A stretch of 64,000 nt of DNA from Nothophaeocryptopus gaeumannii (Eukaryota; Ascomycota; Dothideomycetes; Mycosphaerellales; Mycosphaerellaceae): positions 1,302,001 to 1,366,000 of the forward strand of contig JASISA010000027.1 in NCBI GenBank assembly GCA_031771865.1, given 5' to 3'. Every line of letters starts with the position of its first letter. Within the stretch, counting starts at the first letter, position 1. Position numbers and translations under genes: made by a program. The notes beneath the pieces are model-generated. The model made no database searches. It was not told the origin of the DNA and saw only the letters and a list, made by a program, of their open reading frames with translations. This document shows, in pieces, positions 43,928-55,213 of the stretch.

Positions 43928-46900
43928 TTCAAGACTTGAAAGATGAAGGGTGAGAATGGGTGTGTCGTGACGGTGTTTTGGGACATGGCATTCGTGAGGC
44001 GTGTTGATTGAATGAGGCATATGTGCATAGCGGCCAGCGAGGTATGAGATTTTCTCTGGAGTTTGCAAGAAACGAAAATTGTGAGAGGCTCCTGAAATGT
44101 GGTGTACTGTTTATCTCATTGGCTACCGCATACATGCGACATCGAGGCAAGTCGCGTGCTCTCCTCTTAACCAAGAGGCTGACCACCATGCCCGAATGCG
44201 GCAGGCTGCTCCTTACAACCACAGCAACGAATGAACATCCACACAGCTCTCCGTCCTCGTCACTGCGGCGAAAGGCGGTGTGAAGAACTCCACAAAAAGG
44301 CGAATCCTACCCAGAGTAGAACAGGTACTTCGTCCCAGGTACTTCAACGCTTTCGCCTTGACCTTCGCCGTCCCGTTCCGAGTACCGTACACACGAGCTC
44401 GTGCCCTCTCAAGTCTCCGGTCCCGTGCTACGCTAAGGCCGCTGCTGAAGCTACCACACGATGCGAACTGCCGTCTCTGAAGAGTCACAGTTCAACGGCA
44501 GCATACAGATACGAGTGGCACGCAAACGTGCACGCGGAGGCATCGTTGAAGCGCTGTGTCAATGACTGCGTTGTGCTGATACAGCAGGTGTCAAGTGTCT
44601 TGAGCGGACAGGTACAGGAGGTACAAGTCGCACTCGCTAGTCGTGTGAAGACGAGGAGGAGCAGGAGTGCACAGAAACAGACACAGAATCGTAGATGCAG
44701 TCCGTGAGGTTTCTAGCAGAAAGACGAAGATGTTTTGCTAAATGTATCATCGGGATCCGAAATTTTGTAGTGAATGGCGGCAGCAATATTCTATGACATG
44801 TTGACCAAAACAGCTCAAAGTCGCAGAGGCAAGAGATCTGAGTCCATGCTATAAAAAGTCCTACATGGAGAGGGACTGCTTCACGAATCGTTGACTTATC
44901 GTAAAAGTCTCATTATCAAATTCAAAGCTGGCCAGTGGGTCTCAATGAGGCGGCGGCGAAAATGTCTCCAAATCGGCGCGCTGAATGATCTTGGTCAGGC
45001 CTTCAAACTTGCATGCTGAGTGAGCTCAGCGAGGCCTTGAGAGGCGGAAATTGGGAGTCAGTTTGGTGGATGACTTCCCGGAATGTACATTGACCCATGA
45101 TGCTGCTCATATGGAGTCGAAGTCCAGTGCGCGATGGTGCTCCCACATTGGCTCGAATACGGGACCTGAGACATTGATCAGGACCCAATAGCAGGCCGAT
45201 GAATTACGAGCTCGTGAGGCCTATGCTCGTGATGCTGATCGAGAACATGGAAGCCACGGCGATGTCCTTCGATGAAGTGGGAATACCATGACTCTGCTTG
45301 ATGAAAGTCAGCCTGATAATCGTAGTCTCTGTATTGGATAAGTCGAGACGAGATTGTCAAATCGTCCAATGAAACATTTCCGATGTGCTCAATTGCGTTA
45401 GATTCCTGCATCACTATACCTGAGTCCCGAGATCCCGCTGTCTTTTGACATCGTCACTATTTGTGCAGAGTCATGTCCAGCGGTTCTAGCCGTCTGCCCT
45501 GCACATTGAAGCCGTGAACGAGTCGATGCTCGACAAGAGGATTACCAAAGAGAGAATATTCGCAGCGAGCAATTGACGATTGGCAGAGAGAATATGTCGT
45601 GCAATAGCGAATTCCAAAGTTTCAGCTCATTGTCCAGATAAGCAGCAGTGTAACTGGTAGGTCTAGACATCGGAGTTGGTATCGGAAGAATAGGATCCCC
45701 GGACGGCGTGGCACATGCACGGAGCTGTCACGCAAAGCCAATGTTGCTTGTGGATGGCGGGCGAGCGACAGGCTTGGTGTTGGAATTGTGCATTGTTGCC
45801 GCGCCAGCGACGCCATGGCCGCAGTCAGAATCAATGGTGGAAGCAAGTTTAGCGCCGACGATGGTGGCAGAGGATGGTGTGCTGCAGAATAGATGTGCAG
45901 TCGGCTGGGAGTCAAGCGGCTACGGTCGCGTCAAAGCTACTCTGGAGCTGCTGCAGGGCTGGGGGTCCGGCCAGAGCGATCGGGATCTCGACAAGCGATC
46001 CTTGTCTGCGTTGCGAAACACAGTCTGTTGGCGGACGGGCTCAGCCGGTACGCGATCTTGCGAAACTTGTCATCAGTGTGGGAGATGCGGTGATGTTGGC
46101 CGCCCGGTCTGGCGGCGTGGCTCAAGGCTTAGTGCATGGGAGAAGTGCGGTTGACGAGGGCGGAGTCACAGAATACTCCGGAGTAGCGGGTTTAGAGATG
46201 TCCCCTTCAAAGTCGATGGCGGCCTTGATTGGCCGTTCGTCTGATGTGGGAAAGCTCGACGGCGCGCATGCGAGCGGGGATTGGCAGGCGCACCGGGACC
46301 GCTTCTGCAGGCTGCGTCCAATGAGGTGAGGCGCCCCTTCCCGCGCTGTCTCATTCTCTGCATTTGCCTGCACATTCTCTTCCACCGCGACTTCCTGATG
46401 ACTTCTCTCTGTTCTGTGCTCTGCCTTCTCCGTACCGCCGCTCTATCAATCCTTCCTTCCATCTCCCTTACTCCAGTACAGTAGTCGTCGACCCATATCT
46501 TGCTCTTGCTCCCTTTTGAGCATTTATTGCTACGCGCTCACTCACTTCACGCCGCACCAAACCCGGGAGACGAACAGATAGAGGTCTACGTCGCGAGATC
46601 GCGCCGACCAACCAGCCAGCCCACCAGCCAGCCAGCCAGCACGCCCCTAATCGCCAATTTCACACAGTACCGCACAGGACAGCAGACGCACGCAACACTC
46701 GCCCCTCCCTCCTTCAGCAGAAGCACCGTCACCTTCACCACTCCTGGTCAGCACGCCGCCGTGGTGATCACGCTTGCTTCCTCGCGCGGACCCGAATCCC
46801 ATCTGACCGCCGTGCGCTCACGGGGCCTTCGACAGCGACCTCTCCCCCATCCGCATACATCAAACACGCCTGGCTGCAAGACACGCCCCTGTACACAACA

Positions 46901-47317
46901 CTGTAACACGCCTTGTCCGGACTACGGGGCTTAACAACGACTTCAGCGACGAACAGCAACACAAAGCACACTTTTGGCTCTTCATCTCTCGGCGGCAATC
47001 TACGACAAAGAACCTTACATTGTCGCGGCCTAGCGAGCCCTTCCACTTTGAAAGAGCGCTATCCTTTGTAATCTCATAATCTGTACCTTACAACACAACA
47101 ACACCTCCCGCGGCTTGCCTCTAGCCTGCGGCCTAATTCGTGCTGTTTGACGACACCACGCGCTCCACGAGCGTCCGCCTAATCTGCGCTTCTTGACGAT
47201 TTTCTGTTTCTTCTGCTGCCACGATATTCGACTGCTGCAGCTACTTCTGTTTTCTGGCATTACCACGGTATTACGACTTCCGGTCTTCACAAACTCCAGC
47301 ATTTCCCACATCGAGCT
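43928..47317. other. Gene-poor tract of 3.4 kb before the Gln-rich gene
   Basis: No gene is supported here. A TATA-like sequence lies near 44849 on the plus strand, but only a tiny open frame follows. A minus-strand frame at 45178-45414 looks mildly protein-like but has no family. From about 46340 onward the sequence becomes pyrimidine- and CA-rich, as in long fungal leaders, and probably belongs to the promoter and 5' untranslated region of the next gene. A CAGC-type repeat is at 46612-46640. Confidence 0.4.
46612..46640 (+). repeat. CCAGC/CAGC simple repeat
   Basis: Repeated CCAGC and CAGC units within the presumed leader of the Gln-rich gene. This is simple sequence, likely length-variable. 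Confidence 0.75.
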
Positions 47318-48952
47318 ATGAGCATTGACGCAGGCGGTCTTGCTCAAATGACTTCTTACAACAGCGGCAATGCCTTCCCTTCCACCGGCCTCGGCCTGCC
47401 AGGCTCGGGCTTTGGCGCTCGTGGCTCACGTTTCAACACTAAGCGGCTGAGCGTGGCGCTGCCGCCCAAGGTCGCACCCATCAACGAGAACTCGGTCGAT
47501 AATCCCACTCCGCGTACCAGCCGCTCCCACCTGCTTGCAGGTCTTCGTACCCAGCCCAAGACTGCATCAGTTCCGGCTTCCGCTCCTTACCACCAGACCC
47601 ACCACTCCGTCTCTGGCCTGAACGCCTCTAAGTGGGCAGACCAGAACTATGGTGGATACGGTCAAGGTGTTCCACAGACTGCCACCACAGCCGGCTTCGA
47701 CTTGTCATCCCAGTACGCGATGAATGCTGCTCGTCAGATGTACTCTCTTCCAGAGCAGGTTCTGGCACCTCCAGTCTATGAGCAGTCTGAGGACGTCGAC
47801 CCTAATGTGCTTCAGCAGATGCAAATGCACAGTCTGTTTCTGGCCCAGCGCCAACAGCAATTGCAACAACAGCTCGCAACCCTCACGGCCGCTACTCAGA
47901 ACATAGGCCTCAACAGCCGTGCTTCGTTGCACCAGTCCCTCATGACTCCGCAGACACCGCAAGCTTTCTTTGCCCAGCAGCAGCAGCAACAGATGCAGCA
48001 ACCCATTGAGGTACCTGGCCAGCCTGGAGTCTATCTCGTGTACAACCCGGCCACTCAAGGCTACCAATATGCCGTTGACCAGAGCGTACAGCAACAGACT
48101 CAACAAATTATTTCTCCCGTCCAGCAGAACCAAGCCTTTCCATTCTCGCCAGCGAAGAATGAGTCGCCCGCTCACAGCTTCAACGTTACTCCTCCGGCCA
48201 CTGAGAGGTCGACACCTACAAACGGCCGCTCGTTCACTCCGCCCAAGAAGGCCCTATCTCCACCTTCCACACAGGATCATGTTGAGCCTCTTCCACCGCC
48301 ATCAGCAAATGCGTTCCGCCGCGGACACAAGAAGGCGTCCTCTTTGGCCATAAACCCTTTCTCTACCGTCGCCGATGGCCCAAAGACTTCCAGCGCGGCC
48401 ACATTTGGCTCCCAGCGCAGCGCATTTCCACCCACTCCAATGACAGGCACATTCGGCCCTGGTGCCGCTCGTGCTGGCGAGCACCCGATTCGTCAGCCAC
48501 GTGGTCCACCTCCACTCGAGGAGCTCTCATCGGCACCTACGAGCAAGCATGAGGGAAGCAAGAACTTTGCCACACGTCAGCGTCGCCGAGCTCTTGACAG
48601 TCTTATGAAGGCTGGCATTGGCCGCCGCGGTGGCTCTCGCTCCTCTGGAGGTAGCCCAGTCAGCGAGGGTGAGTACAACTTCACGATCGCTGAGGAGATT
48701 GAGGATGTGATTGCTGCTGGAAGCAGAAAGATGAGCCCAATCGGATCTGAGATGAAGGAGAAGCGTGGCAGCCAAGGCTCAGCTGATGGATACTTTGGTC
48801 TGAGCTCTGCGTCTAGCAGCGAGGGTGAGGACACGGGCATCTTCAAGCAACCGCCCACACCAGCCACGCCAGTCGGTTCTGGTGGCAACCGCAAGAAGAT
48901 GATGCTGGGTGTGCTCAATGCCGCTGAAAAGCGCAGGAGCCACATCTACTAA
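47318..48952 (+). CDS. Gln-rich fungal protein with conserved C-terminal basic block, function unknown
   Basis: A single exon of 544 aa starts MSIDAGGLAQMTSYNSG. The N-terminal third is Ser/Gly-rich. The middle (about residues 165-270) is glutamine-rich, with heptad-like runs such as LAQRQQQLQQQLATLT and FFAQQQQQQMQQP. The C-terminal half holds the block that looks conserved: AGEHPIRQPRGPPPLEEL, then SKNFATRQRRRALDSLMKAG, later EYNFTIAEEIEDVIAAGSRK, and the end KKMMLGVLNAAEKRR. I know this arrangement only as an uncharacterised ascomycete protein. Gln-rich tracts and a basic helix could suit an RNA- or transcription-related role, but there is no known domain. The presumed leader is long, with many upstream ATGs, so translation control by upstream frames is possible. 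Confidence 0.75.
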   Translation: MSIDAGGLAQMTSYNSGNAFPSTGLGLPGSGFGARGSRFNTKRLSVALPPKVAPINENSVDNPTPRTSRSHLLAGLRTQPKTASVPASAPYHQTHHSVSGLNASKWADQNYGGYGQGVPQTATTAGFDLSSQYAMNAARQMYSLPEQVLAPPVYEQSEDVDPNVLQQMQMHSLFLAQRQQQLQQQLATLTAATQNIGLNSRASLHQSLMTPQTPQAFFAQQQQQQMQQPIEVPGQPGVYLVYNPATQGYQYAVDQSVQQQTQQIISPVQQNQAFPFSPAKNESPAHSFNVTPPATERSTPTNGRSFTPPKKALSPPSTQDHVEPLPPPSANAFRRGHKKASSLAINPFSTVADGPKTSSAATFGSQRSAFPPTPMTGTFGPGAARAGEHPIRQPRGPPPLEELSSAPTSKHEGSKNFATRQRRRALDSLMKAGIGRRGGSRSSGGSPVSEGEYNFTIAEEIEDVIAAGSRKMSPIGSEMKEKRGSQGSADGYFGLSSASSSEGEDTGIFKQPPTPATPVGSGGNRKKMMLGVLNAAEKRRSHIY

Positions 48953-50654
48953 AGAAAATAGGGGAAACTGTGATGTGTTGTGTCAGCTCGGGGTTTTGGA
49001 TTACGGATGCACGAACTGTTAGAGGGATTTGTTTTGGATTGATCGAAGGAGCAAAACTTTATCATCACCCAACGGACAATGGGTTCAACTTTAGCACAGC
49101 TCCAGACCGGATCTCGGAGCTTTCTTGTGCATATCATCAACATCATTATCTGGACGGGCCAACGGTGCTCGCTGATTTACGGCCGATTACGACAAAACAT
49201 TCAGTCACTCATTTGAACATTTGAAGGAGACGTGGCGGGATTTGCTTCTTTTTGCTTATGGACGCGCTCGAAAGGCGTGCTTGGATTGGCAACTACCACA
49301 TTTATTCTGTTCGATTCTTGTCGGGAGCAGAACAGATGGCATGTTGTCTGCGAGGAGGAGATTGTCAGGTCCTCCATTGCAGATTATTACTTCCGTATCA
49401 CGGTCCCGAAAGGGATTTTGATGAGTTGTTATTGGTAGCCAAACCTTGCGAAAGAGCAATATAAATGAAAGCGATATCTGAAGTGTGTGCTCTATTCAAG
49501 CGCCTTTCCTATACTTTCACTGTCTATCACTTCAACGCATGCCGGGCCTTGAGATGCCTTTCGCTCATTATTAAAGCCGCTCAGAGAATCGTCAGAGATC
49601 GAGGTCTTTGCAACGCCTTGCCTGCCTGCCTGCCCTTCTCTTCGCTTCTAACAAAATCCAACCACGAGCCGTCTGCCTGGCCACACCTTCCTTCCGTGAG
49701 CAGTGGTACATCCACGAGCTGCTCGCTTCAGATCAGATCTCGACCGCCTCGATCTTCGAAATCTACTGCTTCTGCGCCTTGTCTGAGATCTACCTACCTA
49801 CCTACCTTCAGAATGTGGAGTCCAGAGGGGAGAGTCACCTGGGAGACAGGATCAGGGACCGAGTCGCGTTGTCCCGAGTTGGAATGACGTGCCTTTTTCG
49901 CCTTGGAGCTGTTCGGCAACTGAAAGAATCGTGAGTGCTCGTGAAGGAGAATGAAGTGGTAGTAAAGAGCCGTACACTTTCTCAAGCTTGTGTCAAATCG
50001 AGTTAGTGACATGATAGAGACCGGGTCGGTACAAAAATCAGAGCGGAAACTGAGTATGGTAGAAGAAACTCGATTTCAGATAGATAGTTGATTTGCAGCT
50101 ATCGTTCCACCTCTCCGAGTTACACAAAAGAGAAAGAGCACACAAACAAGGTAGGGTCATCTCTCAAAAGGCCTCACTCATCTGCTCTGCCGGAAGAATC
50201 CCAAAGATTCAACTCGTCTCCGCCCGCCTTCGCATACGACCATTCCGAGACCATCTCTGTAGCCACCCTTTGTCGTAGTATGCCCGGTAGATCTCAACAG
50301 CTCGCTGCGTGAGGAAGAAGGTCCAGCCAAGTTGTTGCAGGATTTGATGTTTGATAGTAGTAGTGAGGATGACGTCGAGTAGTCGACCGGATGATGGCCG
50401 ATAACAGCATGCGCCTCCGACTCGCAAACGCCCATCCAGTGGTATCCATAATATCGCGCTTTTTGCCATATCGCGCGATTTGGTCAAAATAAAAAAAACA
50501 GCAAGAGCCTGTTCGATCGAAGTCGTAAACACCCCATTTACAGTGTGTCATGCGTACTGTTGCGAACCACACAGCCCCCATATTGCTACATGTTCTTTCC
50601 ACTCCAAGAATCCGATCGTTTCATAGGACGTACTTGCGCGCTCCAGACGGCTGA
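48953..50654. other. Convergent intergenic region of 1.7 kb, no gene seen
   Basis: This lies between the 3' ends of the Gln-rich gene and the G-alpha gene. A CTAC microsatellite is at about 49789-49806. Open frames are short and overlap on both strands without family signals. Confidence 0.4.
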
Positions 50655-51769
50655 TTATATCAGACCACACATGCGCAAGTTCTCCTGAATGATGATGTCG
50701 TTGACTGCAGCCATGACGAATCTTATTTGCATAGTGTCTGTAGCGCATGTGAAGTGGGTGTAGATCTGCTTGGTAGGGTGCTGGTTGAGTCTGCGGGAAG
50801 TCAGTAAAGTATCCCACATGATGCGACTTCATGCAGCACTTACGATACGAATCTGTTCAAGATGTAGTCACACGCTGCTCCGTAATCTTGGCCGCCTTCA
50901 TAGTCGGGGAAGTAGTTCTTCATAGGCGAAACCGGTAGCTTCTCCTTGAACCGGTCAATCTTGTTGAGGAAGAGGATGATGCTGGTCTTTGTGAACCACC
51001 TGCTGTTGCAAATGGAGTCGAAGAGTGTGAGTGCCTCCTGCATTCTGTTCACGGTTTCGTCTTCGAACAGGAGCTGGTCGTATTCTGAGATTGCCACCAG
51101 GAAAAGAATGGTTGTTACATTCTCGAAGCAATGTATCCACTTCTTGCGCTCTGATCGCTGTCCACCGACGTCGAACATTCGGTACGTCAAATCTCCAATG
51201 ATGAAGGTCGTTTCTGTGATACCAGTGGTTTTGACACGCGATCGCAGCACATCCTGGTCCGAAGGAATGTATGTCGGTGAGGCGATGGTGTCAATGCTGT
51301 CGAAGTAGTATTTCGCGGAGTCATTAAGCTGGTATTCTCGGCTCCTTTGGAATGCAGCTTGTACTCCTGCATCGGCCCACAGAGTCTTGATAGCTTGGCC
51401 AACCTCGGGAGGCAGCACGTCACCCTCAATTTGCGCGGGTTGCATGAAGATTGTTTGTACGTGGTATTCTGCTCGCTGATCGTCAAGTGGGAGCTCCAGA
51501 CTTTCCATGGCTTCCAGAATCACGCGCATAGATTGCACGGTGTTCGAAAAGATGATTTCCCGGAAGCTCTCACGCTCGTCCCTTGAGTAGCCACCCTCGT
51601 GGATGAGCTTCATCTGTTTGAGAATCGTCGACTTTCCAGATTCACCGGCACCAAGCAGCAGCATCTTGATCTCGTTTCGGAGGTTCATTTTGTCCCTCTT
51701 CAATTGGTTCTCGATCTCCTCATTTCGCTGCTTGCCCTCCTTGGACTCTGAACTCTGTCCGCAACCCAT
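50655..51769 (-). CDS. gna-1: Heterotrimeric G-protein alpha subunit, fungal group I
   Basis: Group I G-alpha proteins relay receptor signals that control growth, sporulation, mating and virulence in filamentous fungi. There are two exons: 51769-50844 and 50790-50655, phase 2, with a 53-nt intron. The product is 353 aa, the standard length. The N-terminus MGCGQSSESKEG has the myristoylation glycine and palmitoylation cysteine. The P-loop GAGESGKST is at 40-48. Switch I carries the arginine in DVLRSRVKTTGI, switch II is DVGGQRSERKKW, followed by NKID and TCATDT. The C-terminal CGLI gives the pertussis-toxin-type cysteine that defines the Gi-like group I. I start at the second in-frame ATG because the first lies in an unconserved leader. 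Only one intron interrupts the gene. Confidence 0.95.
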
Positions 51770-54700
51770 CTCAGCGGTTTGTCGCACAACAGTGCGTGAT
51801 ATAGATGTTGGAACGGTGTATTAGTGTTCGAGGCCGTCCGGGGCGAGACAGGGGGTCGTCGGGAGATGCGCGATATGAAGGCGAGGTAGGTCGGGATAGT
51901 AGTAGAATTCTACGATGCATTGTCAGTCGCCCGTAACCATAGTATGAAGTGCCATGCGCATGGTATAATGATTGCATGATGTTTGCCGTCGCAATGTGAT
52001 GGAAGTAGCACCTGTCGTGCAAATGAACCATTTGGTCACGCTGGCGCTACACTACCACCATTGAGAAGACGGCGGAGGCTGGCCGATGCAAAAGCTTTCC
52101 ACATGGCGATGCCATTGAGGGTCATATCCCGCCATTGGCAGCATACGACGGTGACGGCGATGTCTCGGAAGAACGGATGGGCAACGACGAGCCGGATGGA
52201 AATTCGTGGTATAGAGATCCGCACTCACCTAGATGTGCGTCGCGGTCAACGGAGGGCGCGCTCCTGACCAGAGAGTGAGTGACCGTGGTCGTGGTCGTGC
52301 TCTTTGTCTTTCGCTGTCCGCTGCTCCTGAGGAGGCTCGGCACCGACCGAGAGTTGTGCAGCGGGTGAAGGCCGGAAACGCTAGAGCGCAGGACAAACAG
52401 GAGTTGCGGCGGCGAGCCCCGGCTCTGCGCGCAGTGACGACGGGTCGAGGATGTATCACTGTCGCAGATGCGGTGATTCGCCCAGCGTCGGTGATGGAGG
52501 TAAGGTGAGGTGAGGTCGGCGGATGCTGGTGGTGGTAGAGGTTTGGAGGCGGCGCAGAGAGGTGCAGGGACAGACGTGATTGGAAAAGAACGCTGGTAAG
52601 GCTTCCCGGCCGCGGTGGGTGCTGATCAACCTTCGAAAGGTACCCTATTTCGCAGCCCCGGTCGACGTTGGCGAATCACCGTCGATCGCGAATCCTTCAA
52701 CTGCCGACGAGCGCAAGGCCTTCGGAGAAGAAAGCAGGGTGGCGAGGGCGCGCAGTCCGTATCTGATGAGCTCTAAGACTTCTGAGTGTGCGTGTGTCTG
52801 GGAGTGCTGGCTGTGCTGTGCTGGGAGGTCCAGGTCCAGGCAGGTGCTACTGCTACGGCTCTACCGCCCGGCAGTCTGTCGTATCGCTATCGCTGCTGCC
52901 AAGTAGCCAGAGAGAAAGGCGAAGGAAGCAGGCTGGCGGGACACAAAGCAGCCAGCGCGGATGCAGCAGCACGTACGTGCATGTATGGTTTATTTCTATT
53001 CAAGTGCATGAGCAGAACAGAGCTAGAGCCGTAGCCGAAGGCGCTGTGGAACGGTCTAAGAACAGACGAAGACGACGACGACGACGCCGGCCTGGCGTCC
53101 ACACACGATTCCTACACACATACATACACACACACAGACATGGCAGAGACACGATCGAGGCGATGGTGATGCTGCTGCTGAGCGGCCCACCGCCTGGACG
53201 CTGTATTGCGCACTGCACTGCACTGCACGCATCATCTCGGTATTGGCCGAATGCATATACATACAGACGCTGCACCGTCCCGATCCTCATGCAAGACTGC
53301 ATCACAAGGAGACGCTGCTTCAGGCAGTGTATAGTCCATACAGACCTGGCTTTGGATTCAGTAGTAGCAGCCGTGGCCCGTCACAAAGGCATGCCGGTCT
53401 TCTGCAAAGGAGCAGAGCGGAACCGGGGGTGAAACTTTGTGCAGCACCCACCCAAGCCACCCTCCCGATCCTTGTCTTCTGTCACCCGGCCCCTGATTGT
53501 TCGAATCAAGCTCCCACCTCACCCTCACCGGGCTGATTTTAGCCCATTCGTTCGTCTCTCATCTGCACGACAGTAGCGCCACTGATTCGTTGGCGACCCG
53601 CTTCGAAATCTAATCCTGACGACCAGAAACGCTTCCATACCTTTGTCGCAGACAGTATAACCTCTGGATGTATAGAATTGGTGCAGAAAACATTGTGCAA
53701 CCCTCGAAACGCCATGCCGTATTTAGATCTGATGGCGAGGATTGTTGACAAACTGAGAGCTTCGTACTTGGGGTTCTCTCATAGGAGTTGAGACACAATT
53801 GTCGATCTGCAATGAAGAGGAGAGCGAAACCCACACCCAGTAGCCTGGGACACGGCCCAGCAATTGTGCGGCCTCCAGGCTCGTCTGTGTCTTACAAGGA
53901 ACAGCCCTTCCCACCACTGCGCTGTCTCAACTCGCCAGAAAGGCAAGAGCTGCTCCGCTGAAGTCGAGGCACGTCACCGAACTTGTATCGTGACAGACGC
54001 GAGTCGAGTCTCCTTGCCCGGTATCGTGTGTTCCGCTTTGGGCGTTTTGTACTGATCAACGTTTATCTATATTCGAAACACTCAAGCTCCGCATAGCGCG
54101 TTCTAACTCCCTTCGAGAAATTACATGTCCGGGTCCAACGGATTACGAACCAGGCAGGCCTGTATAACCAAACTAATAAAGAGCCACGAACCCGACTGTC
54201 CCACGCCTTCTTTCTTCCACAATGCCAGCTGTGCGTCGAGTTGTGGCCTGAGGCGTGGGCTTTTCCTTTACTGTCGCACTTGTAAGTGACAGGCTATCAT
54301 TACTATACTTCAACGGACCTTCGTGAAGACGAAAGTCAATCTGGAGACGAAAAAAGAGATGAAGACATGTGACAGCGGCAAGGGGAACCGACTCGGAGGC
54401 GCGAGAAGGGGTTGCCGTGGCACGCGAGAACTTTCGATGAATACAGACAGCATCTTCTCTTCAACCTTGGGTTTTCTCCCGGCGAACAGCACGGGACGCA
54501 AATGCTATGATATTGGAGAACTTTGCGCAGCGACGTGATGTGCTGGCAGGGTGTCACCAACCGTTTTGTCCTGTACGAACTCCTGCCCTTCGCTTCTTGC
54601 TACGCAACCGATGTAAGGTCAACTCATGTTGTGTATCTCGCACCGCAGCGAGGCTGTCTGCGTGCATCATTCTCTCCTCCACAGTCTGCATCTATCTGCT

Positions 54701-55213
54701 GGAAAGAATGTCGTGAGCACGGTCAAACTTCCCCAATCAGTATCTTCTCCTTCATGCCGTCCAGAACGAGGTGGGAGCTTGTGAAACGGGAACGTCGCAC
54801 TCGGTTGTCTTGGATCTTCATATATACATTACAGTACGAGTACACCAGCCATTCCGGGGCTGGGTCATACCGAGCTGCTTCACTGCAGGGTATCATCTCT
54901 ACACTCTTTCAAAATCTCGCAAGAACTTGTGGGTATCAATACACTCCCCAATAACAATCTCTAATGATCGTGCCAACCAGAACTCGTTGGGCTTAAGCTG
55001 TCCTCCAAGCCATGCAGTCCCGTAAACAAAGGGACATTAAGAACAAGTGAGTGCCATCTTCTACGGCGAATGCTGGGCTGTCGCCATGATCTCGGGAAAT
55101 ATTTAACGAAGCTCGTAGGATGCGTGAAAGTGGTTCGCGTGGCTCGCACCCCGTTGCAGGCCTGCTTTCCAATCAGGCTCGAATGTGTGAAGAGTAAGTC
55201 ACTGATCAAATCG
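51770..55213. other. Gene-poor tract of 3.4 kb upstream of G-alpha
   Basis: No gene is supported. It holds the G-alpha promoter at its left end and the 3' flank of the LIM gene at its right. Microsatellites cluster here: GAC repeats near 53065-53088, an ACAC/ATAC run near 53101-53140 and CACTG repeats near 53209-53227. The longest frames (52788-53432 and 54523-54954, both plus) run through simple sequence or show no motif. Confidence 0.4.
53065..53140 (+). repeat. Adjacent GAC and CA/CATA microsatellites
   Basis: A GAC-rich trinucleotide run is followed within about 15 bp by a CA/CATA run. Both are non-coding simple repeats. Confidence 0.8.

Noticed and set aside
44845..44960. TATA-like box followed by a small open frame
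   Set aside because: The frame after it has only about 24 codons, starting with a run of arginines; there is no support for a gene.
45178..45414. Minus-strand 78-codon frame with balanced composition
   Set aside because: It is short, has no signal peptide, domain or convincing intron to extend it, and lies in a gene-poor tract.
53495..53535. tRNA-like TTCGAAT loop
   Set aside because: The flanking bases form only about three pairs, and no acceptor or anticodon arm can be drawn.
54523..54954. 143-codon plus-strand frame with several cysteines
   Set aside because: It has no signal peptide, motif or splice context. Length alone is not enough at this base composition.
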